Positions 1 to 8,029 of a stretch of 64,000 bases of DNA are shown here, in pieces; the stretch's first letter is position 1, and each line of letters opens with the position of its first letter. This stretch comes from Clostridia bacterium (lineage in GTDB: Bacteria > Bacillota > Clostridia > Oscillospirales > CAG-272). Location: contig JAFQRL010000041.1 in NCBI GenBank assembly GCA_017410065.1, positions 34,435 to 98,434 of the forward strand, given 5' to 3'. Made by a program: the position numbers and the translations under genes. Below the pieces are notes generated by a model, which was given only the letters and a program-made list of their open reading frames with translations, had not been told where the DNA came from and searched no databases.

Positions 1-7
1 TCGATTT

Positions 8-1828
8 ATGTTTTCCGAGGAGGAAAACGTTATGGCGGAGCTTTCGGAGGGCTATCGTATAAAGAAGATAACCTACGGCGAATTTAAGGCACGTATTTTG
101 GCAATTGCACCTACTCTTGCAGATAAGCTTTCGGAGCTCGGGCACAATTCGATCGTTGGTATTTATATGTCCAACTCTGTTGAATGGCTGGAGATCTTCT
201 GGGCGACCCTCATATCGGGCTACCGCCCCCTGCTTATGAACACAAGGCTTCCCGATGAAGCCCTTGAAAGGTTGCTTTCCGATCACGCCGTCGGCGCGGT
301 AATATCTGACGGCAAGAAATTCTCGGTCAAGACCCTTGATAAAACCGAGGTCGCGATCCCCTCGCAGCTGCCGCCACTCTCGCGCCCATTTGGCACAGAG
401 GTCATTTTTATGTCCTCGGGTACTACCGAAAGCATAAAGCTCTGTGCATACACAGGCGAAAATTTCTATTATCAGATCTGCGATAGCATTAATATCATCG
501 AGCGTTGCCCGAAGATCAAGGAGCATTGCGACGGCGAATTAAAGCAGCTTGCGCTTTTGCCATTTTATCACGTATTCGGCTTTATTGCCGTTTATCTGTG
601 GTTTGGCTTTTTCTCACGAACCTTTGTTTTCCCAAAGGATCTAAATCCCATCACTATTCAGAACACCGTTAAAGCGCACAGAGTAACCCACATATTTGCC
701 GTGCCGATGGTTTGGGAGTCCGTCCATAAGGCGGTAGTATCCAAGGTCAAGGCAAGGGGAGCCGGGACCTACCGTAAGCTTCAGGTAATGATAGGCCTTG
801 TGAATAAATTGGGCGGTTTTGGAGATAAGCTTGCACGTCGATTCCTATCCGAGGTGCGAGAGGGACTGTTCGGAGACAGCATTCGCTTCCTTATCACAGG
901 CGGCAGCCATATTGCCCCCGAGACTCTCAGCTTCTTCAACGGCATCGGCTACCACCTTGCCAACGGCTACGGTATGACCGAGATAGGTATTACCTCGGTT
1001 GAATTTTCATCAAACAAAAAAATGCTCAATAGCGCGACCATAGGTGCACCCTTCGGCAACACCGAATATTCGGTGAAGGAGGACGGCACGCTTCTTGTAC
1101 GAGGTAAAACTATGGCGTCAAGAATAACCGTCGGCAAAGACGAGCACCTCACGGATTTTTCCGCTTGGTTTGAGACCAAGGACCTTGCAAGATGCGAGGG
1201 CGGCAGATATTTCATAGAGGGCAGGGCAGACGATCTTATCGTTTGCGAAAGCGGCGAAAATCTTAATCCCACCCTTGCGGAGAACGCTCTTTCAATCAAC
1301 GGTGTTGACAGACTTTGCATCCTCCGCGGAAAAAGATCTCCCGTGCTTCTTTTAAGCACGCCGAGAGCCTTCTTGCCCAAGGCTATTGAGCAGTTATACA
1401 GAAATACTCTGAAAGCCCTCCGAGAGTCAAAGCTTGAGGGGGTCATCCAGGAAATATACTTCACCCCCGAGCCGCTTATTTCGGGAAATGAATTTAAGGT
1501 CAGCCGCCGCAAAATAGCAAAGAGATTTGCGGAAGGCACCCTTCGTATAATCGATCCGAAAAACCTTGAAGCTCACGTGGACGAGCTCCTCTCGGGACTT
1601 GAAGCCGAGATCAGAGCCTGCTTTGCCGAGGCTCTCGAATGTGATCCCGACAGGATCGGCTCCGAGGATAACTTCTTTGCTGACCTTGGCGGCTCCAGCC
1701 TCGATTATTTTGCCCTGCTCGGAAGGCTTAAGAGTAAATTCGGCTTTGAGCTCCCATCCGACGAAAGCCAAAGACTCGCAACTGTTAAGGAAATATACGA
1801 GCATATAAACAAAGGAGAGACTGTATGA
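8..1828 (+). CDS. AMP-forming acyl-activating enzyme fused to C-terminal acyl carrier domain
   Basis: Probable acyl-ACP/acyl-CoA synthetase that adenylates a fatty acid and loads it on its own carrier domain. The ATP-binding motif FMSSGTTE lies near residue 134 and NGYGMTE near residue 320. The last 80 residues form an acyl carrier domain with the phosphopantetheine serine in DLGGSSLDYF (about residue 564). The reading frame is open to the left edge, so the N-terminus may lie outside the window; an ATG at 32 with a GAGGAGG site eight bases upstream is an alternative start. The N-terminal part looks about 20-25 residues shorter than usual for the family. It overlaps the next gene by four bases (ATGA) and heads a four-gene lipid operon. 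Confidence 0.82.
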   Translation: MFSEEENVMAELSEGYRIKKITYGEFKARILAIAPTLADKLSELGHNSIVGIYMSNSVEWLEIFWATLISGYRPLLMNTRLPDEALERLLSDHAVGAVISDGKKFSVKTLDKTEVAIPSQLPPLSRPFGTEVIFMSSGTTESIKLCAYTGENFYYQICDSINIIERCPKIKEHCDGELKQLALLPFYHVFGFIAVYLWFGFFSRTFVFPKDLNPITIQNTVKAHRVTHIFAVPMVWESVHKAVVSKVKARGAGTYRKLQVMIGLVNKLGGFGDKLARRFLSEVREGLFGDSIRFLITGGSHIAPETLSFFNGIGYHLANGYGMTEIGITSVEFSSNKKMLNSATIGAPFGNTEYSVKEDGTLLVRGKTMASRITVGKDEHLTDFSAWFETKDLARCEGGRYFIEGRADDLIVCESGENLNPTLAENALSINGVDRLCILRGKRSPVLLLSTPRAFLPKAIEQLYRNTLKALRESKLEGVIQEIYFTPEPLISGNEFKVSRRKIAKRFAEGTLRIIDPKNLEAHVDELLSGLEAEIRACFAEALECDPDRIGSEDNFFADLGGSSLDYFALLGRLKSKFGFELPSDESQRLATVKEIYEHINKGETV

Positions 1829-3717
1829 TAAGATCTCTTGATAAAAAATGGAAGGAATTCCTCTTTGCATTTTCGGCATTCGGTCCGAATTTTCTTATGA
1901 TCCTGATGGGCTCCTATTATTCGGACGCCCTGAATCCCGCAGCCCTTGAGGCGGGCGAGCAGTTCCAGACTATTATGCCCGGTATCTGCTTTATTCTGCC
2001 CGCGCTTTTCCCCATACTTTCGGCTATCGGCAAGGTGTTTGACGGTATAATAGATATCCCCTTTGCGCATATCACAGACACCCTTTCCACAAAATGGGGA
2101 AGACGCAGACCCGCTATCGCGGTTTGCCTCGTTCCTATGACGATAAGCTTCGCTCTTTCGTGGATACCTGTCGGCGGTGCGGATAATCCCCTCTTTAACA
2201 CCATTTGGGTGACTGTTTGGAACATAGTATTCTTCGCCACCTACACGATGAGCCTTATAGCCTTCTATGGCTCGCTCTCCACAGTCTGCACGGATGAGCC
2301 TCAAAGGCTTCGTGTCTCGGGCTATAAATCCTTCTTTGACACTATTATCTATTGCATAGTATATGCCCTCGTGCCCGTTATTTTGAGCTCCGCAAAAATG
2401 CAGATAAATACCTTTGTATTTATGATGCTTCCTCTTATGCTCACGATGCTGATCCCCCTGTTCCTTATCAAGGAGGGCGAAAAATACGGATACCCCGAAA
2501 ACCGCGGACTCTCTCCCGAAAAGGTAACTATCGGCGAGAGCATCTCGCTCACCTTCAGAAATAAGATCTTCCGCCGTTGGCTCTACGTCAACTGCTGTAC
2601 CTTCTTCGGGCTTCAGATGTTCCTTGCCGCAATGAACGGAATGATCATCGGCGGAATGGGTATGAACGGAGCGCAGATGTCAATTCTCAATTCGTCAGCC
2701 TTTGCGCCCGTGCCGATTATGCTTTATCTCTTTAATAAAGCAAAAGCAAAGCGCGGTGTGAGAGTTGCATATCAGAGCTGTCTTATTGCCTTTGCGGTCT
2801 CCATAATGTCCTTCTTCATCGGCTCAAGATTTATTATGGGAGAGGGAAATCTGACGGCGAAGATTGTCGTCGGCATCATCGGCGGTATATGCTCCAGCTG
2901 GTCCATCGGCGTATTCTTTATGATGCCGTACCTTGCCCCCGCCCAGATATCAAGCGTTGAGGAAAGGCTCACGGGCAAGAACCATTCCGCAATGTATTTT
3001 GCAGGCAACGCGGTTGCGACCTCCATCGTCGGCGCGATCTCGGGCTCGCTCATTTACGAATACATAAAGAGCATATATATAACCAAGGATTTCAGATTTG
3101 CCTTTAACGTAACAAGCCCCAAGGAGGCATACGAAAAGCTGTTTTCCGTGGATATTTCGGGTGCGCTTACGGCAGAGCAGTCGGCAGAGGTGTTCAACTT
3201 CGGCAACCTTATCGTGCCCTTCATAGTTTCCATAACCTGTATTATCGGCTTCTTCCTCGCCTTCAAGCTGCCGAAGGACTTCACTCCCGCCATCCTTGCA
3301 AGAGAATTCAAGGAGCTTGATCCCTCACTGGATATCAGCGAGATCGAGGCAGAGGAGCCCCGCAGGGAGCGCGGTGAGATCCTGTTCGTTCAGATCGGTC
3401 TTTCCGTTCTTTCGGGCTTCATATTCGGATTTGTGTGGCTCGGAATGCTTCTTAAGTCGCTTAAGCGAGAGGGCGCAAGGCTTAAGGGCGTGCTGCTTTA
3501 TCTCATAGCTGCTCTCGTGCCCTTCGCTTCTATATGGGCGCTCCTTAAAATGCGCGGAGAGCTCATAAGGGTCGCAGAGTCAAAGGGCATATCGCTTAAG
3601 ATAAGCCGAGCACTCATCATCGCTCCCGCGGTGATATTCTGCATCCTTCCCCTGAACGTTATTTCTCTTTCCGTCCTTCAGCATAATCTCAATAAGCTCT
3701 ATAAGGCAGAGGGATGA
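1825..3717 (+). CDS. MFS transporter, GPH/MFS_2-like, with C-terminal extension
   Basis: Integral membrane transporter of the major facilitator superfamily. The sequence shows about twelve hydrophobic helices and the cytoplasmic loop motif FDGIIDIPFAHITD followed by KWGRRRP (about residues 72-98), characteristic of the MelB/GPH-like branch. At 630 residues it is about 130 longer than typical; the extra C-terminal part carries two to three further hydrophobic segments. It overlaps the upstream acyl-activating enzyme and the downstream PlsC gene by four bases each, so translation is probably coupled. The lipid-enzyme neighbours suggest a lipid or lysolipid substrate, by analogy with LplT beside Aas in enterobacteria; the sequence alone does not show the substrate. 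Confidence 0.8.
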   Translation: MIRSLDKKWKEFLFAFSAFGPNFLMILMGSYYSDALNPAALEAGEQFQTIMPGICFILPALFPILSAIGKVFDGIIDIPFAHITDTLSTKWGRRRPAIAVCLVPMTISFALSWIPVGGADNPLFNTIWVTVWNIVFFATYTMSLIAFYGSLSTVCTDEPQRLRVSGYKSFFDTIIYCIVYALVPVILSSAKMQINTFVFMMLPLMLTMLIPLFLIKEGEKYGYPENRGLSPEKVTIGESISLTFRNKIFRRWLYVNCCTFFGLQMFLAAMNGMIIGGMGMNGAQMSILNSSAFAPVPIMLYLFNKAKAKRGVRVAYQSCLIAFAVSIMSFFIGSRFIMGEGNLTAKIVVGIIGGICSSWSIGVFFMMPYLAPAQISSVEERLTGKNHSAMYFAGNAVATSIVGAISGSLIYEYIKSIYITKDFRFAFNVTSPKEAYEKLFSVDISGALTAEQSAEVFNFGNLIVPFIVSITCIIGFFLAFKLPKDFTPAILAREFKELDPSLDISEIEAEEPRRERGEILFVQIGLSVLSGFIFGFVWLGMLLKSLKREGARLKGVLLYLIAALVPFASIWALLKMRGELIRVAESKGISLKISRALIIAPAVIFCILPLNVISLSVLQHNLNKLYKAEG

Positions 3718-4382
3718 TTATGGCGTTTTTACTCGGTTGGTTCGTGAAGCTGACCTCTTGGCTGCCTCAGCTTTTCGTATTCAAAATAAAGGTGCACTAC
3801 GAGGATAAGTCGGTGCAAAGCAAAAGAGTGCGCGGAAAGGCTATCATCGCATCAAATCACAGGTCTGTCTGGGATTTCGGCATAATGATGTTCGTGTTCT
3901 TCGGAAGGACTTTAAGATGCGTTGTTGCAGAGGTGATCTTTGCAAGGAATTTCATTCTTAAGCTTTTCCTTATGGGCTTGGGTGCTATCAGGGTCGACCG
4001 CAGCTCTCACGATTTTTCGTTCATCGGTAAGTGCAAAAGGGTGCTCGATCGGGGTGGGGTCGTGGAAATATATCCCGAATCAAGATTGCCAAGGGCAGGG
4101 GAGCAGACACCCCTTGAATTCAAGCCGAGCACGGTCTATCTTGCCCTTGAATCGGGCGCGCCGATCATTCCCGTTTATCATAACGGGAAGCATTTTTCGA
4201 AGGAACGCACCCGCGTTATCATCGGCAAGCCCATATATGCCCGCGAGCTTTACGACCAAGCTCTCTCCGAAAAGGAAAATATCCAAAGCATAACTAATTA
4301 TTTAAGAGGACGTATCATTGAGCTCGGAAAAGAACTTGAAAGACAGGAAAAGGAAGAAGGGCGGCCCGATCAACGCTCTTAA
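3714..4382 (+). CDS. PlsC-family lysophospholipid/1-acylglycerol-3-phosphate acyltransferase (first copy)
   Basis: Membrane-associated glycerolipid acyltransferase, 222 residues. The catalytic NHxxxxD motif is NHRSVWD at about residues 48-54. The second conserved block, normally EGTR or EGxR, appears as YPESR near residue 120. The N-terminal 25 residues are hydrophobic. It probably transfers an acyl group from ACP or CoA to a lysolipid or glycerol phosphate acceptor. The start codon overlaps the MFS stop as ATGA. Its 3' end overlaps the next acyltransferase gene by about 65 bases in another frame. Two adjacent, divergent PlsC proteins suggest different acceptors or positions. Confidence 0.85.
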   Translation: MIMAFLLGWFVKLTSWLPQLFVFKIKVHYEDKSVQSKRVRGKAIIASNHRSVWDFGIMMFVFFGRTLRCVVAEVIFARNFILKLFLMGLGAIRVDRSSHDFSFIGKCKRVLDRGGVVEIYPESRLPRAGEQTPLEFKPSTVYLALESGAPIIPVYHNGKHFSKERTRVIIGKPIYARELYDQALSEKENIQSITNYLRGRIIELGKELERQEKEEGRPDQRS

Positions 4383-5028
4383 CGATTTCATTAAGATAAC
4401 CGCCGCCATACCTGTCGGTTTATGGATGAGAACGAAAAAATACTATCCCTTCGGAAAGGAAAAGCTGAAGGGCGGGGTGCTCATATCCGCAAACCATCGC
4501 AGTATGCTTGATCCCGTTATTCTTCTCAGCACCTTCCCATTCAGGCGACTTCACAGCCTCGCCACAAAGGAGCTCTTTAAATCCCGCTTCAGCGAATTTC
4601 TCTTTAAGCGCGGCTTTCTTTGCGTGCCCGTGGATAAGGATAACTTCAGTATGGACACCTTCCGCCAGGTGGTCGAACGTCTCTCGGACGGTAAGGCGGT
4701 GTTCATTTTCCCCGAAGGGCGACTTAATAACGATGACGATAAGCCTCTCTTAAGCTTTAAATCGGGCGCAATACTTATGGCGTACCGAAGCGGCGCTCCC
4801 ATTCTTCCCGTGTATATAGTCAAGCGCAAAAGGCTTATTGAAAGGCAAAGAGTGGTTATAGGTAAGCCTGTTGATATAAAGGCTATCGTCGGTCCGTCGC
4901 CAACTATGACGGAAATGAATAAGGCAAGCGAATATCTCCGAGAGCGAGAGCTTGAGCTTCGGGAGTATTACGAAAACAATATTTTGAAAAAACGGAAAGA
5001 AGAAAAAATAAGTGCCGAAAAGGGCTGA
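4318..5028 (+). CDS. PlsC-family acyltransferase (second copy)
   Basis: Second 1-acyl-sn-glycerol-3-phosphate acyltransferase-like protein, 236 residues, with NHRSMLD near residue 59 and the canonical FPEGR near residue 131. The TTG start at 4318 is supported by AAGAGGA seven bases upstream; an ATG at 4426 would also keep both catalytic motifs. The tail is charged (K/E rich). It is the last gene of the lipid operon; 60 A/T-rich bases separate it from the zinc-ribbon gene. Together with the acyl-activating enzyme it could complete an activate-and-reacylate cycle. Confidence 0.83.
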   Translation: MSSEKNLKDRKRKKGGPINALNDFIKITAAIPVGLWMRTKKYYPFGKEKLKGGVLISANHRSMLDPVILLSTFPFRRLHSLATKELFKSRFSEFLFKRGFLCVPVDKDNFSMDTFRQVVERLSDGKAVFIFPEGRLNNDDDKPLLSFKSGAILMAYRSGAPILPVYIVKRKRLIERQRVVIGKPVDIKAIVGPSPTMTEMNKASEYLRERELELREYYENNILKKRKEEKISAEKG

Positions 5029-5088
5029 TAAGACCTTTGGCAAATAAAAAAGTAAAAAAATAATAATATTACATAAAGGAGAAAAAAT

Positions 5089-5610
5089 ATGTATTGTTCA
5101 AAATGCGGTAAGCAGATCGATTATGAATCCACCGTCTGCGCTGAATGTGTTGCCAAAATGGCAAATAAAGCAGGGGAGAGTGCACCCTCTGCGGATGTGG
5201 CTCCCGTAGTAGCCGCGGCACCCGAGGTCACTCACGTTATAGCCGCGTCGGCTCCTCAGGCAAACACGCGAATGCTCGGCTTCGGCAAGGCTCTTGCATC
5301 AACCATTTTAAGCTTTGCTTCCATCTTCCTTTTTATCTTCTCGCTTGTGTCGATCGCAACTTTTTTGTTTGGTCTTGGAATTTTTCTTTTGCTTGCATCC
5401 ATCGCCGCTATCGTTATATCGATCATCTTCGGCATTAAGTCTATAAAGACCTTCATAGTTGCCAAAAAGGCAGGCACAGGCACTCCCGTCGCAACCCTTG
5501 TCCTTGGAATAAACGGAATTGTAACCGCCGCCTTCAGTGCTCTTTACGTAATAATTTTCGGCTTTGCCGTAGTTGTTACGACCATAGCACTTTTGGGCTC
5601 GGGAGTATAA
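5089..5610 (+). CDS. Zinc-ribbon membrane protein (DUF4190-like)
   Basis: A 173-residue protein with an N-terminal zinc ribbon (CxxC at 3-6 and CxxC at 17-20), an Ala/Pro/Val-rich linker of about 40 residues and a membrane domain with hydrophobic segments at roughly 65-110 and 140-172. This layout is common in Firmicutes membrane proteins of unknown role. AAAGGAG precedes the ATG by seven bases. An intrinsic terminator follows directly. No enzymatic motif is visible. Confidence 0.7.
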   Translation: MYCSKCGKQIDYESTVCAECVAKMANKAGESAPSADVAPVVAAAPEVTHVIAASAPQANTRMLGFGKALASTILSFASIFLFIFSLVSIATFLFGLGIFLLLASIAAIVISIIFGIKSIKTFIVAKKAGTGTPVATLVLGINGIVTAAFSALYVIIFGFAVVVTTIALLGSGV

Positions 5611-5627
5611 TTTACAGTAAAAGCAAA

Positions 5628-5668
5628 GCAAGCGGAGAGGCTTTTGCACTCTCCGCTTGCAATTTTTT
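5628..5668 (+). terminator. Intrinsic terminator
   Basis: A perfect 12-bp stem (5628-5639 with 5649-5660) with a nine-base loop is followed by a T-rich run. It ends the zinc-ribbon transcript and faces the end of the minus-strand gene that stops at 5697. Confidence 0.9.
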
Positions 5669-5696
5669 ATTGAAAGATCATACCAAAATATTTCGG

Positions 5697-6755
5697 TCAG
5701 ATAAAGGGCCTTCTGTTCAGAACGAGGCGTAGCGGCTTTTCGGTTACGATCACCCCGGGCAGAGCCTCCTGAAGCTCCGCAATAGCACAAACTGCGCCGA
5801 ATAGCATATGAAGATCGTTGAATCTCTCGTGAGTTCTGTATTCACCGCTTTCGGCAAGCCCAAGAAGATAGCTTGTGAAGATTTGTGCAAAATCTGCGAT
5901 CGCCGCCTTGACCTCCTCAAATCTATGGGGAGTCTGTCTCGAAGCGCGATTAATGCAATACACCCAATCCACCTCAAGAAAGCCGATATTCCTGCCGAAA
6001 TCGGCTCGCATTCCGCCCTCGCGATAGAGCTTCAGGCAGGTGTCGATTATTCTTTCGGGATATCTGAGAGGACGCCTTGCGTATTCGTGGTTGAACATAT
6101 AGTGGAAGCCTCCCGCCATATAGGTATACATCGCGGTCGGCTCGCCCTTGCCGAATTGATTGTCGCAATAAGTGTAGGGAGCTTTGTTCGCATAGCCGCT
6201 TCTCCAGAAGCCCGATTCGGGGTCTGCGTTATCCCAAAGCCACTCAAAATAGTTATCCTCTATCTCGCGGGTCATCTCTCCCGAATTAACAAGTGCCGCA
6301 TATATTCCCGCGCCCTTGTGAGATTCGGGCCAGGGACTGGACCAATCAATGCTCTCCATAAAGGCGGCAAGTGTCTCCTTCGACGCAACGTGCGGATGCA
6401 GAGCTTTAATAGGGCACTCTGGTCTCACGTCCATAAGCTCAAGAGCCGCGGTACAATGGGCGGTGGTGTGTATGGTGTTGTGAGTTGCCTCAACGTACAT
6501 TCCGCTTTCCTTATTCTGCATAGACCGAAGGGCGGCGATCCTGGCAAGCCTCGTCTTCTCGTCGCAACCGAATTCGTCTATCGTATAAAGAATGTTAAGC
6601 GCATCAGCGCAGCCGTATTCATTCAAGCCAAGCTTGCGCGTTCCCTCGGGGTTTTGCCATCTCCAGCGGCAATAAGACCCAAGCTCCGAAAGCTCGTGAT
6701 TTTTAACGGTTTCGTGTACTGCTGCAATAACGGCTCTCATATCAATTTTTTTCAT
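5697..6755 (-). CDS. Alpha/alpha-toroid-type protein of unknown function (terpenoid cyclase/prenyltransferase-like fold)
   Basis: A 352-residue soluble protein without signal peptide. Short helical repeats rich in Tyr, Trp and His (for example YGCADALNILYTIDEF, and THNTIHTTAHCTAALELM near residue 110) resemble the helical barrel of terpene cyclase/prenyltransferase or glycosidase toroids. I cannot assign a reaction and see no DxDD motif. A GGAGAATAGCT site supports the ATG at 6755. It lies 23 bases downstream of the class II amidotransferase gene on the same strand, so the two are probably one operon. Confidence 0.55.
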   Translation of the reverse strand: MKKIDMRAVIAAVHETVKNHELSELGSYCRWRWQNPEGTRKLGLNEYGCADALNILYTIDEFGCDEKTRLARIAALRSMQNKESGMYVEATHNTIHTTAHCTAALELMDVRPECPIKALHPHVASKETLAAFMESIDWSSPWPESHKGAGIYAALVNSGEMTREIEDNYFEWLWDNADPESGFWRSGYANKAPYTYCDNQFGKGEPTAMYTYMAGGFHYMFNHEYARRPLRYPERIIDTCLKLYREGGMRADFGRNIGFLEVDWVYCINRASRQTPHRFEEVKAAIADFAQIFTSYLLGLAESGEYRTHERFNDLHMLFGAVCAIAELQEALPGVIVTEKPLRLVLNRRPFI

Positions 6756-6778
6756 AGCTATTCTCCAAGCTGAAATCG

Positions 6779-7822
6779 TTAATTATCTATCCACATATAG
6801 TATCGTTTTTTCTCGCCGAGCATTTTCTCGCACCTTTGTAGCTTGCCCTCTTTGTGAAGCCTGTATAGCACTCTGTATACGAGCATTCCGTCCTGCATAA
6901 TAGCTTTATTCTTTGGGAAAAGGTCTTTCATATTATTGTAGACCTCGGTTTCCAGATCGTCAAAGGTGAGGGGAGAGGACGCCTTGCCGAGAAGCAATGC
7001 GGAAAGTCTTGCATAGCACGCCGAGAATGTCGCATCCGTGATCTCGTCAATTTCCTCGACTCCCTGCATCTTAACAGGGGAAACCGATGCGCCGCATCGA
7101 CCTATCCTCACAGGATGCATAAGAGGGAGAGGCTCCGCCTTGTCGCCAAGCCCATCGGGGAATGCAAATTGACAGCTTGCTGCGTAGGTGCCGTCGCCGT
7201 CGGATACAGCAAACGCAGGTCTCGTCGTCCTCAAAATATAGAAGGAGTCGGGAGTGTCAAGCGAAAGAATACCAAGCACACCGTCCGTGTAGCACTCGGA
7301 GGCAACTCTCGCCATAGCCGTGGGAATATCGTAGCCTCTGCCAACGTAATAGCTCACGAGATTCACTCTCGTCTCAACACAGCTTACGTAATTGCCGTTT
7401 TTGAGCCTGGGGAAGGAGCAGCTGTCAAGTGCAGTACCGCCGAAGAATTCATATCCGTTTTCCTGGAGAAAATCGGTTGCGCGCTGTGCCGCCTCGGTGT
7501 AGCCGACGCCCCTCGTCGTTCCGTTCGTGATTCCAGCAAATCTGCCGCCCTCGGCAATAAAGGGGTGCGCAAAGTTGTAGGTCCTCGCATCTCCGCCTGG
7601 GCGCGTGTGAGCAATTCCAACGTTGCCGGGAAGATAAAGCGCATCGGTGTGTTTTATAAGCGTGTCAACGTCGCCAACTATCTTGCGACAGTAAAGCCTG
7701 CCCTCGTGTATAGTAACTATACCGCACGAAGCACCACCGTCAAAAGCCTCCTGCCTTTTAAGCATCTCAAGCAGTATGGGCGCCGCTTGCTTGTTACCCG
7801 AATATCCTGCGATATTGCACAT
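6779..7822 (-). CDS. Class II glutamine amidotransferase (Ntn-hydrolase) domain protein
   Basis: The protein starts MCNIAGYSG, with the nucleophilic cysteine at position 2 after removal of Met, as in the glutaminase domains of GlmS, PurF and AsnB. Other family features are AHTRPGG near residue 73 and a GITNGTTRG block near residue 97. The remaining 150 residues do not resemble a sugar isomerase, phosphoribosyltransferase or asparagine synthetase domain, so the ammonia acceptor is unknown. The C-terminal 80 residues look like a winged helix. A sigma-A promoter lies upstream on the minus strand. Confidence 0.68.
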   Translation of the reverse strand: MCNIAGYSGNKQAAPILLEMLKRQEAFDGGASCGIVTIHEGRLYCRKIVGDVDTLIKHTDALYLPGNVGIAHTRPGGDARTYNFAHPFIAEGGRFAGITNGTTRGVGYTEAAQRATDFLQENGYEFFGGTALDSCSFPRLKNGNYVSCVETRVNLVSYYVGRGYDIPTAMARVASECYTDGVLGILSLDTPDSFYILRTTRPAFAVSDGDGTYAASCQFAFPDGLGDKAEPLPLMHPVRIGRCGASVSPVKMQGVEEIDEITDATFSACYARLSALLLGKASSPLTFDDLETEVYNNMKDLFPKNKAIMQDGMLVYRVLYRLHKEGKLQRCEKMLGEKKRYYMWIDN

Positions 7823-7862
7823 TGTAAGCTCCTCCGAACTTGATTTAAATTATTTCGAGGTC

Positions 7863-7891
7863 ATTATACCATAATGCAAAAGGGTTTTCAA
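7863..7891 (-). promoter_or_regulatory. Sigma-A promoter for the amidotransferase/toroid pair
   Basis: Read on the minus strand: TTGAAA (7891-7886), 17 bases, TATAAT (7868-7863), 41 bases upstream of the ATG at 7822. Confidence 0.75.
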
Positions 7892-7939
7892 GATAGTAGA
7901 GTAAAAATATAGAATTATTATAAAATATTGCAAAAATTA

Positions 7940-7968
7940 TTGACAAAACACAGATAGACAGGTATAAT
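7940..7968 (+). promoter_or_regulatory. Sigma-A promoter for the SipW-type surface protein
   Basis: TTGACA (7940-7945), 17 bases, TATAAT (7963-7968). The 5' leader is about 55 bases and ends in an AAGGAGGT site at 8015-8022. Confidence 0.88.
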
Positions 7969-8029
7969 AATAATGAACGTATGTATTTTTGCAAGACGTA
8001 AATAAAAACTATTTAAGGAGGTCATAAAA

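Noticed and set aside
5808..6773. Plus-strand frame of about 320 codons opposite the toroid protein gene
   Set aside because: The minus-strand gene has the ribosome site, operon context and recognisable repeats; the opposite frame shows none.
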